The notes under the pieces: generated by a model
What the model was told of the DNA's origin: nothing
The model's input: the letters and a program-made list of their open reading frames with translations, nothing else
The model's database searches: none
Virus record (IMG/VR): IMGVR_UViG_3300047550_004187
Coordinates: 1 to 30,954 of that record
Length of the DNA: 30,954 nucleotides
From: a virus
Reading direction: 5' to 3' (one strand)
Translations under genes and position numbers: made by a program
Shown: positions 22,060 through 30,400 of the stretch, piece by piece
Position numbering within the stretch: the first letter of the stretch is position 1
Layout: every line of letters begins with the position of its first letter

Positions 22060-22967
22060 TATGCACCATTTGTACATTCAAAACAATCAAATATTTTAAA
22101 TGAAATATTTGGATTTATCGAAAGAGCACCTAAAAGCATATTACTTGCACCAGACATAATATAGGATGTTCTACTTGCCAAAACAACGTCAATAATACAT
22201 TCTTCAATTTCTCTTCTATATTCGGATTCACTCATTATTTTTAAACCATCATTACCCTTCCAATCAGTAGTTGTTCTTCTTCTATCTGGAGTAATGCATT
22301 TATCACCGTAAGTATTCATAAAGAGATCAAAAACTTCTTGAACTTGTGTCAGTAAAAATATATTATCATAATCATCTATTTTACCATTAACTTCTTTAAC
22401 AATCTCATTTAAATAATCATCTTGACATCCAATATAATGAGCAGAATATCTTATCATTAAAGTAAGAACCTTTTTATCTTGGATAATTTCAAATTGTCTA
22501 TCAATTTCATCCTCCATATATTTTGATATTTTTAATTTTTTCCACATATTGTGGTATAAATTTCTAATATCAGATAGTGTTTGTGTGTCAAAATATTGTT
22601 TAATATTCCAACCAGCACCATCATGTCTCGTTAAGATATCAGGATAAGTCTTGATTAAATTTTTAATAGTATAAACATGATCTTCAGAATAAAGATCAAA
22701 ACCTAGATTTAGATCCTTATTATTAAAACAAAATATATCATTTGCATGATTATACCGTTCTAATAAAGCAACTGGCATTTGATCATATTGTATATTTCGA
22801 TAAAAATCACCATATTTACAATAACCATTTCCCTCAAAATCAGTCTTATTTGGCCAGTGAAGATATAATGATATGTCATTATCAGAAATATCTTCAACCA
22901 ACATCCAAGAAAGAAATCTTAAGATAGTACTAAATGTACCTGCACTACTGCCAATTATCAAGTTCAT
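22059..22967 (-). CDS. Putative glycosyltransferase, O-/N-fucosyltransferase-like fold
   Basis: 302 residues from ATG 22967, 2 nt after the previous stop; an upstream TTG is not needed. The start MNLIIGSSAGTFSTILRFLS recalls the G-x-G loop of GT-B enzymes. Later segments are LTLMIRYSAHYIGCQDDYLN (donor-site H/R region), NIFLLTQVQEVFDLFMNTYG (equivalent to the ifvaTD strand), and IIDVVLASRTSYIMSGASNM (equivalent to the D-x-x-x-L-x-x-C-d...S-N motif of fucosyltransferases). The order of these elements fits the GT23/NodZ-type family, though the identity is clearly low. It is coupled to the next gene by TAATG. Confidence 0.65.
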   Translation of the reverse strand: MNLIIGSSAGTFSTILRFLSWMLVEDISDNDISLYLHWPNKTDFEGNGYCKYGDFYRNIQYDQMPVALLERYNHANDIFCFNNKDLNLGFDLYSEDHVYTIKNLIKTYPDILTRHDGAGWNIKQYFDTQTLSDIRNLYHNMWKKLKISKYMEDEIDRQFEIIQDKKVLTLMIRYSAHYIGCQDDYLNEIVKEVNGKIDDYDNIFLLTQVQEVFDLFMNTYGDKCITPDRRRTTTDWKGNDGLKIMSESEYRREIEECIIDVVLASRTSYIMSGASNMLLGALSINPNISFKIFDCFECTNGA

Positions 22968-22969
22968 GA

Positions 22970-23962
22970 TCAATCAAAAATATAATCATTCACAAAATCT
23001 TTTGAAACTCTGAGTAGATAGGCAGCATTATCTTGGAAACCAAACGTAATTAGAAAGTCATTGCCATACTCACACATACCAACAGCAAATTCAATTTCAC
23101 CATTAATAAATGCAAATTGCTTGGATACTTTTACAATATTCCAATTCTTATCCCAAACAATAAAGCGGTGCCTATAGGTTCCATCTTTTCTATTCTGCTC
23201 ACTCTGGAATAGATAAGTTTCATGATTTAGACAGAATCTATAGTCATTACCCAAAGGAATAACTTGAGATCCTCCACGAAGATCAATACAACCAATATCT
23301 CTCCAATTAGTTAAAACTACTTGAGTTGTTTGACCAGTTTCAATATCATACTTAACAACTTCAGTACCATTTGTCCATTTCACAAAATGAAATGGCATAT
23401 CGATAATAGGCATCCAATTCTTTTCACAATATGAATTGTTTGCACCAGGAGCTGGAATACGATATTGCTTAAGTTCTTTTACACCATTATCCGTAATTTC
23501 AATCTCAGAGAGTTCCATACGACCTGTTCCAATCGTATCTAAGTCTCTACGAACTCCACAAATATAAAGTTTCCCATCCCAACGAACGATACGAGCATCC
23601 TCTAGACCAACAAAATCCCAGAGTTCTTTGTCAGGAAAATCTGAAGTATCAATACGAGTATATTTTTTAATTCTCATATTTTCATCCATTTCGCACATAT
23701 AATTCCAAGTGCGAAGACGCCAATCGTTTTCTGGATGAATATAAACTAGAGGACCCCAATGGTGCTCAAACTTTTTCTTTTCAGAATGATATAAAGTATA
23801 GTTAATATTTCTCAGATTAACTAATATCTTATCCCCATCAATATAAATTGATGGGTTTGTGAGTGCTGGTCCCTTTAAATCTGATGCAGGAATAATTAAT
23901 GGATGAATGCTTCCCCCATTTTGCAAGGCAAGCTTAACAAAATTCATTTCATCTACTGCCAT
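22970..23962 (-). CDS. Five-bladed beta-propeller protein, GH130-like
   Basis: 330 residues from ATG 23962; a TTG 15 nt upstream is less likely. The repeating pattern of an aromatic or acidic strand, turn and strand fits a five-bladed propeller. Key segments are TNPSIYIDGDKILVNLRNIN (25-60), WDFVGLEDARIVRWDGKLYI with the E-D-x-R pattern of the GH130 catalytic face, CEKNWMPIIDMPFHFVKWT, and FAFINGEIEFAVGMCEYG. GH130 enzymes phosphorolyse or hydrolyse beta-mannosides. A binding-only role is also possible, since the proton donor cannot be confirmed by eye. It leads the glycan block, preceded by a TCTAAATA element (23983-23990). Confidence 0.7.
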   Translation of the reverse strand: MAVDEMNFVKLALQNGGSIHPLIIPASDLKGPALTNPSIYIDGDKILVNLRNINYTLYHSEKKKFEHHWGPLVYIHPENDWRLRTWNYMCEMDENMRIKKYTRIDTSDFPDKELWDFVGLEDARIVRWDGKLYICGVRRDLDTIGTGRMELSEIEITDNGVKELKQYRIPAPGANNSYCEKNWMPIIDMPFHFVKWTNGTEVVKYDIETGQTTQVVLTNWRDIGCIDLRGGSQVIPLGNDYRFCLNHETYLFQSEQNRKDGTYRHRFIVWDKNWNIVKVSKQFAFINGEIEFAVGMCEYGNDFLITFGFQDNAAYLLRVSKDFVNDYIFD

Positions 23963-23982
23963 AAAATGCAAATACAAAAAAT

Positions 23983-23990
23983 TATTTAGA
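23983..23990 (-). promoter_or_regulatory. Late-type promoter for the glycan-modification block
   Basis: On the minus strand this is TCTAAATA, 20-28 nt upstream of the beta-propeller gene and identical to the elements at 5304 and 6186. The genes down to 15909 are separated by 40 nt or less, so this could drive the whole block as one late operon. Confidence 0.5.
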
Positions 23991-24010
23991 TCTTATTATA
24001 GCACAGATTT

Positions 24011-24610
24011 TCAAATTTTAGTAAGAATCAAATTCATATCTGATATATGAATGGAAGTGTCATCTGCGGTATTTTTAACATGAACTTCAACATAATCATT
24101 TTGATTCAATTGAACTACATCAGTTAATGTTACATGATTAATAATTCCATTTGAAGCTTCGTGCGTTACTGTTGCAGAAGTTCTGATTCCCACATTACTA
24201 TCGTAAAAAGAAAACTGTGCATCATAAGTTCCACCAACTCCTTCAAAATAAATTCCAGCAGTAACAAGATAAAGATCTGTAGTCGTGCTAGTACAAGTTA
24301 GACGATTATTGGTATGAGTAAATCCAACATTAAAATCACCAACAGTAGTAGTTCCAGCAACTTTTGTCCAGACGTTATCCGATGCTGCGGGAAATGTTGT
24401 ATTGGTAGCATTACCAACAACATATAAATGTCCGACGACTGGAGATGAACCTAGAGTAACTCCACCAGGAGTAGATCCATCAGATAATTTTAATTCTGGA
24501 TCAAACGGATCATAAAAAATTTCTCCCTGATTTCCAATAAATTCTGTTGGATCAGTGGCTCCCAACTTCTCAACATAAATTCTATACGTTGTATTTGTTG
24601 ATAGTGACAT
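24011..24610 (-). CDS. Tail-fibre-like protein with tropism-determinant-type N-terminus
   Basis: 199 residues. The N-terminal IGNQGEIFYDPFDPELKLSD then GSTPGG matches the short beta-hairpin motif (G-E-[IL]-x-[YW]-D...L-x-[IL]-x-D-G-x-T-P-G-G) common to phage fibre and tropism proteins. The rest is a Thr/Ser/Asn-rich beta domain with YLVTAGIYFEGVGGTYDAQF and NDYVEVHVKNTADDTSIHI, which looks like a C1q/TNF-type jelly-roll head. It probably forms a trimeric fibre tip. A late-type element (24633-24640) precedes it, and it follows the small chaperone-like gene. Confidence 0.82.
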   Translation of the reverse strand: MSLSTNTTYRIYVEKLGATDPTEFIGNQGEIFYDPFDPELKLSDGSTPGGVTLGSSPVVGHLYVVGNATNTTFPAASDNVWTKVAGTTTVGDFNVGFTHTNNRLTCTSTTTDLYLVTAGIYFEGVGGTYDAQFSFYDSNVGIRTSATVTHEASNGIINHVTLTDVVQLNQNDYVEVHVKNTADDTSIHISDMNLILTKI

Positions 24611-24632
24611 CTTAATTCATTTTACTTTATAT

Positions 24633-24640
24633 TATTTATT
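24633..24640 (-). promoter_or_regulatory. Late-type promoter for the 199-residue fibre gene
   Basis: On the minus strand this is AATAAATA, 23-30 nt before the fibre ATG and overlapping the first stop base of the preceding chaperone-like gene. Confidence 0.45.
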
Positions 24641-24840
24641 TAAGGTTCTTCTGGCCAAATAATATTATCTGGGTCTGATTGAAGAGTAATGTCTCTCAAA
24701 GATTGTCTATAATCCATCCATGCTGTTCTTTGAGTATTAGATAATTGACAATCTACCAAAGCAATCCAATCTGATCTAGAAAGAAAGACATTTCTAAGTT
24801 TTCTTACATTATCCCATTTTAATTGAAGTTCTTCGTCCAT
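24640..24840 (-). CDS. Small tail-fibre assembly chaperone-like protein
   Basis: 66 residues made up almost entirely of one recognisable unit: VRKLRNVFLSRSDWIALVDC, then QLSNTQRTAWMDYRQSLRDI and PDNIIWPEEP. This is the pattern of the phage tail assembly chaperone family (PF16778: R-[ND]-x-x-L-x-x-S-D-W ... W-x-x-Y-R-Q-x-L-R-D). Such proteins help fibre folding or attachment. It sits between two fibre genes, the expected place. It has a larger relative at 26140-26703. Confidence 0.82.
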   Translation of the reverse strand: MDEELQLKWDNVRKLRNVFLSRSDWIALVDCQLSNTQRTAWMDYRQSLRDITLQSDPDNIIWPEEP

Positions 24841-24851
24841 ATTTTTAAAAA

Positions 24852-25496
24852 TTAAATTACTGTATATTCAAAATAACTACCACCATAAACAGTTGTGGGC
24901 CCAGCGTTTGATGTATTCTGAGCCCACTGAAATGCAAAATTACCAGTCGCTGAAGGAATTACTACTGCATCCAATTCTATAATAACCAGACCAGAAGCAT
25001 TATCAGTTAATGCAATATCAACAGTATCTAAAGATGTAGTGAGACCAAGTGCCAAAAATGGGTTTGCGCCAGTACCATTAGTATTAGTAACTCTTACATA
25101 TTTTAAAACAGAAGACGTTGTTGGTCCAGAAAATCTATACTTTAAGTCAGCAGCAGCAGTTGTTGTATAAAATATTTTACCACGAATTGCATATTCAACT
25201 CCAGAAGTCATCGAAAAAAGTAATTCACTATCATTTGCTGTAGTCACATTATTATTTCGACTTTCATCGGTTGTCTTTTTAACTAAAGTCCAACTTGATG
25301 CTGGTCCAATTGTTCCCTGAAGACCCTGAGTACCTTGATTACTTAATCCCTGAGTTCCTTGAGTTGATTGAACACCCTGAAGTCCTTGAGTTCCTTGACG
25401 ACTTTGAGTTCCCTGAAGTCCCTGAATACCTTGAGTTCCTTGGATGCCCTGAGCACCAATAAAATTACCACCAATAATAGAACTTAAGAATGCCAC
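24852..25496 (-). CDS. Collagen-like tail-fibre protein
   Basis: 214 residues. Residues about 14-66 are collagen-like Gly-x-Gln triplets (GAQGIQGTQGIQGLQGTQ and on), with Gly replaced by Ser twice (SRQ, STQ) and one 5-residue phase slip (GLSNQ), ending GTIGPASS. The rest is a beta-rich head: WTLVKKTTDESRNNNVTTAN, VEYAIRGKIFYTTTAAADLK, NFAFQWAQNTSNAGP and a YFEYTVI end, the type of trimeric head found on cyanophage fibres. The triplet region should form a stiff trimeric stalk. The Y position is nearly always Gln, not Pro. A perfect TATAAATA lies 23-30 nt upstream. Confidence 0.88.
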   Translation of the reverse strand: MAFLSSIIGGNFIGAQGIQGTQGIQGLQGTQSRQGTQGLQGVQSTQGTQGLSNQGTQGLQGTIGPASSWTLVKKTTDESRNNNVTTANDSELLFSMTSGVEYAIRGKIFYTTTAAADLKYRFSGPTTSSVLKYVRVTNTNGTGANPFLALGLTTSLDTVDIALTDNASGLVIIELDAVVIPSATGNFAFQWAQNTSNAGPTTVYGGSYFEYTVI

Positions 25497-25518
25497 TCGT
25501 CTTTAATGCACTTGTATC

Positions 25519-25526
25519 TATTTATA
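25519..25526 (-). promoter_or_regulatory. Consensus late promoter for the collagen-like fibre
   Basis: On the minus strand this is TATAAATA, a perfect match to the T4 late consensus, 23-30 nt upstream of the collagen-like gene. It forms a back-to-back pair with the plus-strand TCTAAATA at 25533-25540. Confidence 0.7.
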
Positions 25527-25532
25527 AAGTGT

Positions 25533-25540
25533 TCTAAATA
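25533..25540 (+). promoter_or_regulatory. Late-type promoter for the plus-strand oxygenase
   Basis: TCTAAATA on the plus strand, 28 nt before the ATG of the 193-residue oxygenase. The gene is the only plus-strand gene in 8-31 kb, so it needs its own promoter. Confidence 0.55.
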
Positions 25541-25567
25541 ATCTAAAATAAATTGATTATAGAATTT

Positions 25568-26149
25568 ATGAGTGATTTTTTGAAGAAAGGTTGGCATTAT
25601 CTTCCAGAAATTATTTCTCAAGAAGAAGCAATACAAATAAAATATCAAAATCTTTGTGGTGCAGTAAAAGATCTTGGTAATTTAAATGGTACTTGGGATC
25701 CTGAAAGAGGAAGAGTTTTATTTTGTTATGCACCACCATCCTGCACATATGTAATGAAAAGAATGCAACCAATACTTGAGGAATTAGTCGGTGAAGAACT
25801 TATTCCAACCTATTGGTTTTCTACAACTTATCATAAAGGTGGTTGGATGAACTGTCATACTGATCGTCCATCTTGTGAAGTATCAGTGACGATGAATATT
25901 TGTGGTGATGCAAAATGGCCTATCAAACTCAAAGATCTAACAGATAAAAGAAGAGAAGTTATAACACCAGTTGGTCACGGAGTTGCATATCTTGGGACAA
26001 TCGTTCCTCATTGGAGAAGTCCTTTAAGAACTCACGATAATGATCGTTTTATGCAATTGTTTCTACACTTTGTAAGAAAAAACGGTCAGTATGCAGACTA
26101 TGCATATGACCGTAATGATAAATGTTATACTCTTTTAACTCAAGGTTGA
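25568..26149 (+). CDS. 2-oxoglutarate/Fe(II) oxygenase (aspartyl/prolyl-hydroxylase-like)
   Basis: 193 residues from ATG 25568 (an earlier TTG would add 5 residues). The iron-binding set is CHTDRPSCEVSV (His97, Asp99) and the distal His148 in IVPHWRSPL, with Arg150 as a possible 2-oxoglutarate anchor. Strands around them (STTYHKGGWMN, VSVTMNICGDAKWPI, FMQLFLHFVR) fit the double-stranded beta-helix fold. Such enzymes hydroxylate protein side chains or small molecules. It stands alone on the plus strand, facing away from the collagen-like gene and overlapping the tail of the next fibre-assembly gene. The substrate is unknown. Confidence 0.8.
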   Translation: MSDFLKKGWHYLPEIISQEEAIQIKYQNLCGAVKDLGNLNGTWDPERGRVLFCYAPPSCTYVMKRMQPILEELVGEELIPTYWFSTTYHKGGWMNCHTDRPSCEVSVTMNICGDAKWPIKLKDLTDKRREVITPVGHGVAYLGTIVPHWRSPLRTHDNDRFMQLFLHFVRKNGQYADYAYDRNDKCYTLLTQG

Positions 26150-26703
26150 GATTGTTCTAGTGGGGGAAGAGGATCATTAATCATATGAATTCCTCTCAAT
26201 TCTCCTACAAAATTAGCATAAACTGATTCATTAACAGATACGTCTGCTGGGGCAGCAGGAATTTCTGTTGGGAATGGTTGAACTGTAGGAAGATCTCTAA
26301 GTTCTTGCCTCCAATCGGTGAATTCCTGTGATAATGCCACACCAGTTTCTGTTGAACGAATTACCACCCAATCAGTTTCATCTAAAAGTTGATTGCGATA
26401 TTTTCTTACACTACTTTGTCTTTTTATAGATTGTCTTGAATCATAAGCATCAATTTCATCATCCCATTCTTGTTGAGTCAGAATTGAAAGACCTGGATTT
26501 ACTTCAGTAATGACTGTTTCGTCAGGTACATTTGAAAGGAAAAATTCAATTCCGTTTTCATCAATTAGTGAATGAACTCCCACAATACCTTCAGCAGTAA
26601 ATCCAACTACACCAAACATTGGTTGTGCAAATTGTGCTGGTGTTGTTGCAAATACTCCTGGTCTGTCTCTATCAACCCAATAATGTTTAATAAGTTGTGT
26701 CAT
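26140..26703 (-). CDS. Fibre-associated protein with tail-assembly-chaperone domain
   Basis: 187 residues. The N-terminal part MTQLIKHYWVDRDRPGVFAT then PAQFAQPMFGVVGFTAEGIV is a beta-rich stretch of unknown type. Residues about 108-150 carry the chaperone unit RKYRNQLLDETDWVVIRSTE then SQEFTDWRQELRDLPT, the same family as the 66-residue protein at 24640-24840. A Pro-rich C-terminus follows (PFPTEIPAAPADVS, INDPLPPLEQSQP). It overlaps the convergent oxygenase gene by 10 nt at its end. It is preceded by CATAAATA (26729-26736). It probably helps assemble the giant repeat fibre or its neighbours. Confidence 0.78.
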   Translation of the reverse strand: MTQLIKHYWVDRDRPGVFATTPAQFAQPMFGVVGFTAEGIVGVHSLIDENGIEFFLSNVPDETVITEVNPGLSILTQQEWDDEIDAYDSRQSIKRQSSVRKYRNQLLDETDWVVIRSTETGVALSQEFTDWRQELRDLPTVQPFPTEIPAAPADVSVNESVYANFVGELRGIHMINDPLPPLEQSQP

Positions 26704-26728
26704 TATAGAACTTCTGAAATGTTATTTT

Positions 26729-26736
26729 TATTTATG
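26729..26736 (-). promoter_or_regulatory. Late-type promoter for the 187-residue fibre-assembly gene
   Basis: CATAAATA on the minus strand, 26-33 nt upstream of the ATG, 7 of 8 matches to TATAAATA. It overlaps the stop of the prolyl-hydroxylase-like gene. Confidence 0.5.
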
Positions 26737-27391
26737 GAACCTTGATTCCATACTTCTCTTCAATTTCTTTATCTTGTTCTTCTTTTGTTTTAAAACCCTG
26801 AACTCTCATCCAGGTTACAAGAGTATATCTTTGACCTGAAAGTACTGGTTCTACACAATGTTTGAACCATCTAGAAGAAGGAAAACAAACAAGAAGTCCT
26901 GGTTCTGGTTTAATAGTGACTCTTAAATCTGGAAATGTAAAATATCCGCCTTCAAAATCATTATTCAGAAAAAGAACCGTAGAAAGATCACGATCTACAC
27001 TCTTTTTCCACATCTGAGTTCCATCGGGATTTGTCCAAAGTGCTTCTGCATCATAGTGAGGTTTATAGTGCCCTCCTTTTTCATAGTAAAGAAGTTGTGG
27101 CATTTCACTGTCTTTGATCTTAAATCCATAAAAAGGATTGATAACATGATCAATAATATTTGCCATCAGATCGTGAATCTGAGGAAGTATTGGTGTTACA
27201 TCGGCACACTTCACATCTCTGGATGACTTATCTACCTTATGTTCTTGTTGCTTTGTAAGATTTGTTTTATCGGGATCGAAGACTCCCATCTGTTCCATTT
27301 CTGCACTATTTGCATAATCAATGAGATATTTACAATTCTCTTTAGTGACTACTTTGGGTTGAATTAAAATATTAGAAAGTAAATCATTCAT
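26732..27391 (-). CDS. Prolyl 4-hydroxylase-like 2-oxoglutarate/Fe(II) oxygenase
   Basis: 219 residues. The complete site is visible: His112 and Asp114 in GGHYKPHYDAE, distal His178 in RWFKHCVEPV and Arg188 in SGQRYTLVTWM, which anchors 2-oxoglutarate. LLYYEKGGHYKPHYD and DLSTVLFLNNDFEGGYFTFP are typical of the P4H family, common in cyanophages and near fibre genes. It hydroxylates proline or related residues in proteins; the target here is not shown. It lies directly after the giant repeat gene (transcription order) and is preceded by ACTAAATA (27414-27421). Confidence 0.92.
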   Translation of the reverse strand: MNDLLSNILIQPKVVTKENCKYLIDYANSAEMEQMGVFDPDKTNLTKQQEHKVDKSSRDVKCADVTPILPQIHDLMANIIDHVINPFYGFKIKDSEMPQLLYYEKGGHYKPHYDAEALWTNPDGTQMWKKSVDRDLSTVLFLNNDFEGGYFTFPDLRVTIKPEPGLLVCFPSSRWFKHCVEPVLSGQRYTLVTWMRVQGFKTKEEQDKEIEEKYGIKVP

Positions 27392-27413
27392 ATCAATAAT
27401 GATATAGTTGTTT

Positions 27414-27421
27414 TATTTAGT
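27414..27421 (-). promoter_or_regulatory. Late-type promoter for the prolyl-hydroxylase-like gene
   Basis: On the minus strand this is ACTAAATA, 23-30 nt upstream of the start codon. It overlaps the stop codon of the repeat protein gene. Confidence 0.45.
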
Positions 27422-30400
27422 TTGCGTTTGAGACTGCTGTTAAAAAAGTTCTTGCTTGAGATAACTTAGGTGTTGGTGTTGTTACTGTTTCAGTGGAGAA
27501 ATCTAGACGATCAATGGTGGAAAGTTGAGGAGGAGCACTACCACCACCAAAATAACCATAAGAACTACTTGAGACTGCTGCTAAACCTTGTTTTATTCTG
27601 GATAACTGGGGTCCTGGTACTGTTGCGGTTTCTGTGGAAAAATCTAGACGGTCAATGGTGCAAACATTACTAGTTAAAGGATCTAGACCGCCAGCAAAAT
27701 AACCATAAGAACTACTTGAGATTGCTGTTAAAAAATTTCTTGCTGAAGATAACTGTGCTCCTGGTACTGTGACAGTTTCTGTAGAAAAATCTAGACGGTC
27801 AATGGTACAAAGAGCACTAGAAGGGGAACTATTACCACCACCAAAGTAACCATAAGAACTACTTGATGTTGCTGATAAAGCAAGTTTTGCTGAAGATAAC
27901 TTAGATGTTGGTTCTGTGACGGTTTCTGTGAAGAAGTCTAGACGGTCAATAGTGCAAACACTAGTAAGAGGAGGAAAATAACCACCTCCAAAGTAACCAT
28001 AAGAACTACTTGAGATTGCTGTTAAAAAATTTTTTGCTTGAGATAACTTAGGTGTTGGAACTGTTACGGTTTCTGTAGAGAAATCTAAACGGTCAATCGT
28101 AGAAACATAAGCAGGAAGAGTATTAATACCACCACCATAAAAACCATAAAAACTACTTGAGGTTGCTGCCATTCTTTGTTTTCCTTGAGATAACTTAGGT
28201 GTTGGTACTGATACGGTTTCCGTAGAGAAATCTAGACGGTTTATGGTGCAAACGGCACTGGGAAGAATAAAACCTCCAGCAAAATACCCGGCAGTCGCAG
28301 TACCAACTCTTTGTACCTGTGTTCCTCCAGAAAGTGCTGTTGATCTAGATCTTGCTGAAGATAACTTAGGTGCTGGTGTTGAAAGAGTTTCTGTAGAAAA
28401 ATCTAGACGCTCAATAAGAGAAACAACAGCAGGTCTAGCGCCACCAGCAATATAACCATAATGATTACTTTGAGTGCCAACTGCTGTCTCCCTATAATCT
28501 GGTAATCTAGGGGCAATTACTGAAGTTAATTCGTTTGAGAAATCTAAGCGATCAATGGTACAAACATAAGTATTAAAACCAATAGGAGGAGAAAAACCTC
28601 CGGCAAAATAAGCATAAGATTTGCTTGAAAATGCTGATAAACCACGTCTTTTCTTAGATAAAAAATATGATGGTACTGAGGCAGTTTCTGTGGAAAACTC
28701 TAAACGTTCAAAGTTATCATAATATAACACTCTACTAACAGCAAAATCTCCACCTCCAAAATACCCATAAGAGTTAGTTGATACTGATGCACAACCCAAT
28801 CTCGCATACTTAAAATCAGTATTTGTTGTTGTTACCAATTCAGTAGAAAAATCCAAACGGTCTAAATTACATCTATATACATCCCCAGTATCTGAACTTC
28901 CAACAAATGTATATCCCCCTCCAAAATAACCATAAGAATTTCCAGAGACTCCAGATCCCCACCAACCTCTTTTAGTCAATTTAGAATTAATAATTGCAAC
29001 ACCATCTGTAGAAAAATCTAAACGATTTATAGTATTGAGTCTCCAAAAGTCAGTTGAAGATGCATCATTAGCATCATAACCACCAGCAACGTATCCATAT
29101 AATTGACTATAAACTCCTGAAGCACCAGTCACACCACTAGCATCTCCGGAAGTCTGTATTCTACCAGTTTTTATCTTAGAATCTGGAGTAGTTACAGTCT
29201 CTGTAGAGAAATCTATACGATCTATAGTACTAATTTGATCACCAGTAGCAATATATCCAAAAGTTTTAAATTCTGACCAATTTAAACTATTTGAATTTTT
29301 ATTTAAAAAAATCTTATTACTATAAATTGCTGATGCTAAAGAACTTCTTGCTTGAGATAACTTGGGCGATGGTGTTGATATACCATATGAATCAGTAATA
29401 AAATCTAATCTATCTATTGTAGAAAACACTCCAGCACCAGGTCTATATCCACCACCAAAATAACCAAAGGCAGATGGTGAATTTGCTACTGCCGCAAAAT
29501 TAGCTCTTGCTTGAGATAATCTAGATAGGAATGCATCTCCAGCTGATACGGTTTCTGTTGAAAAGTCTAGACGATCAATGGTGCAAATAGCAGTAGGAGC
29601 AAAACCTCCAGCAAAGTAACCATAAGAACTACTTGAGACTGCTGCTAAACCTGAAGTTTGTCTCCTTAATCTATTCGGTGCAGTAGCTGCTGGAACTGAT
29701 ACACTTTCTGTAGAGAAATCTAGACGGTCAATTGTACAAACAAAAGTAGGACCAGGAATAGTACCACCAGCAAAGTAACCATAAGAACTATTTGAGACTG
29801 CTGCTAAACCACTTCTTGCTTGAGATAACTGATTTGGTGCTGGTGCTGGTGGTGGTCCTACGGTTTCTGTGGAGAAATCTAGACGGTCAATGGTGCAAAG
29901 AGGACCAGGATCACCACCACTAAAGTAACCATAAAGACTACTTGAGACTGCTGCTAAACCACTTCTTGCTTGAGATAACTTAGGTGTTGGTACTGTTACG
30001 GTTTCTGTGGAGAAATCTAGACGGTCTATGGTGGAAACAACAGTACCAGTAGTTCCACCACCAAAGTAACCATAAAGACTACTTGAAACTGCTGCTAAAC
30101 TACCTCTTGCTTGAGATAACTTAGGTGTTGGGGTTGTGACGATTTCTGTAGAAAAATCTAGACGGTCTATGGTGGAAACGGGAGTAGGAGTTTGACCACC
30201 ACCAAAGTAACCATAAAAAATATAAGGAATATCATATAAAACATTATCAACTTCCTCAAAGGTGGGAGTTGACCTGTAACTGACTGCTTCTAAACCAGTT
30301 CTTGCTTGAGATAACTTAGGTGTTGGTGTTGTGACTGTTTCTGTAAAGAAATCTAGACGGTCAATGGTGCAAACACGAGTACTAGGAGGAAAATAACCAC

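Noticed and set aside
27417-29429. A self-contained 670-residue protein starting at 29429
   Set aside because: The apparent start is a GTG valine in the middle of a repeat, and the same frame continues without a stop to the window edge at 30954.
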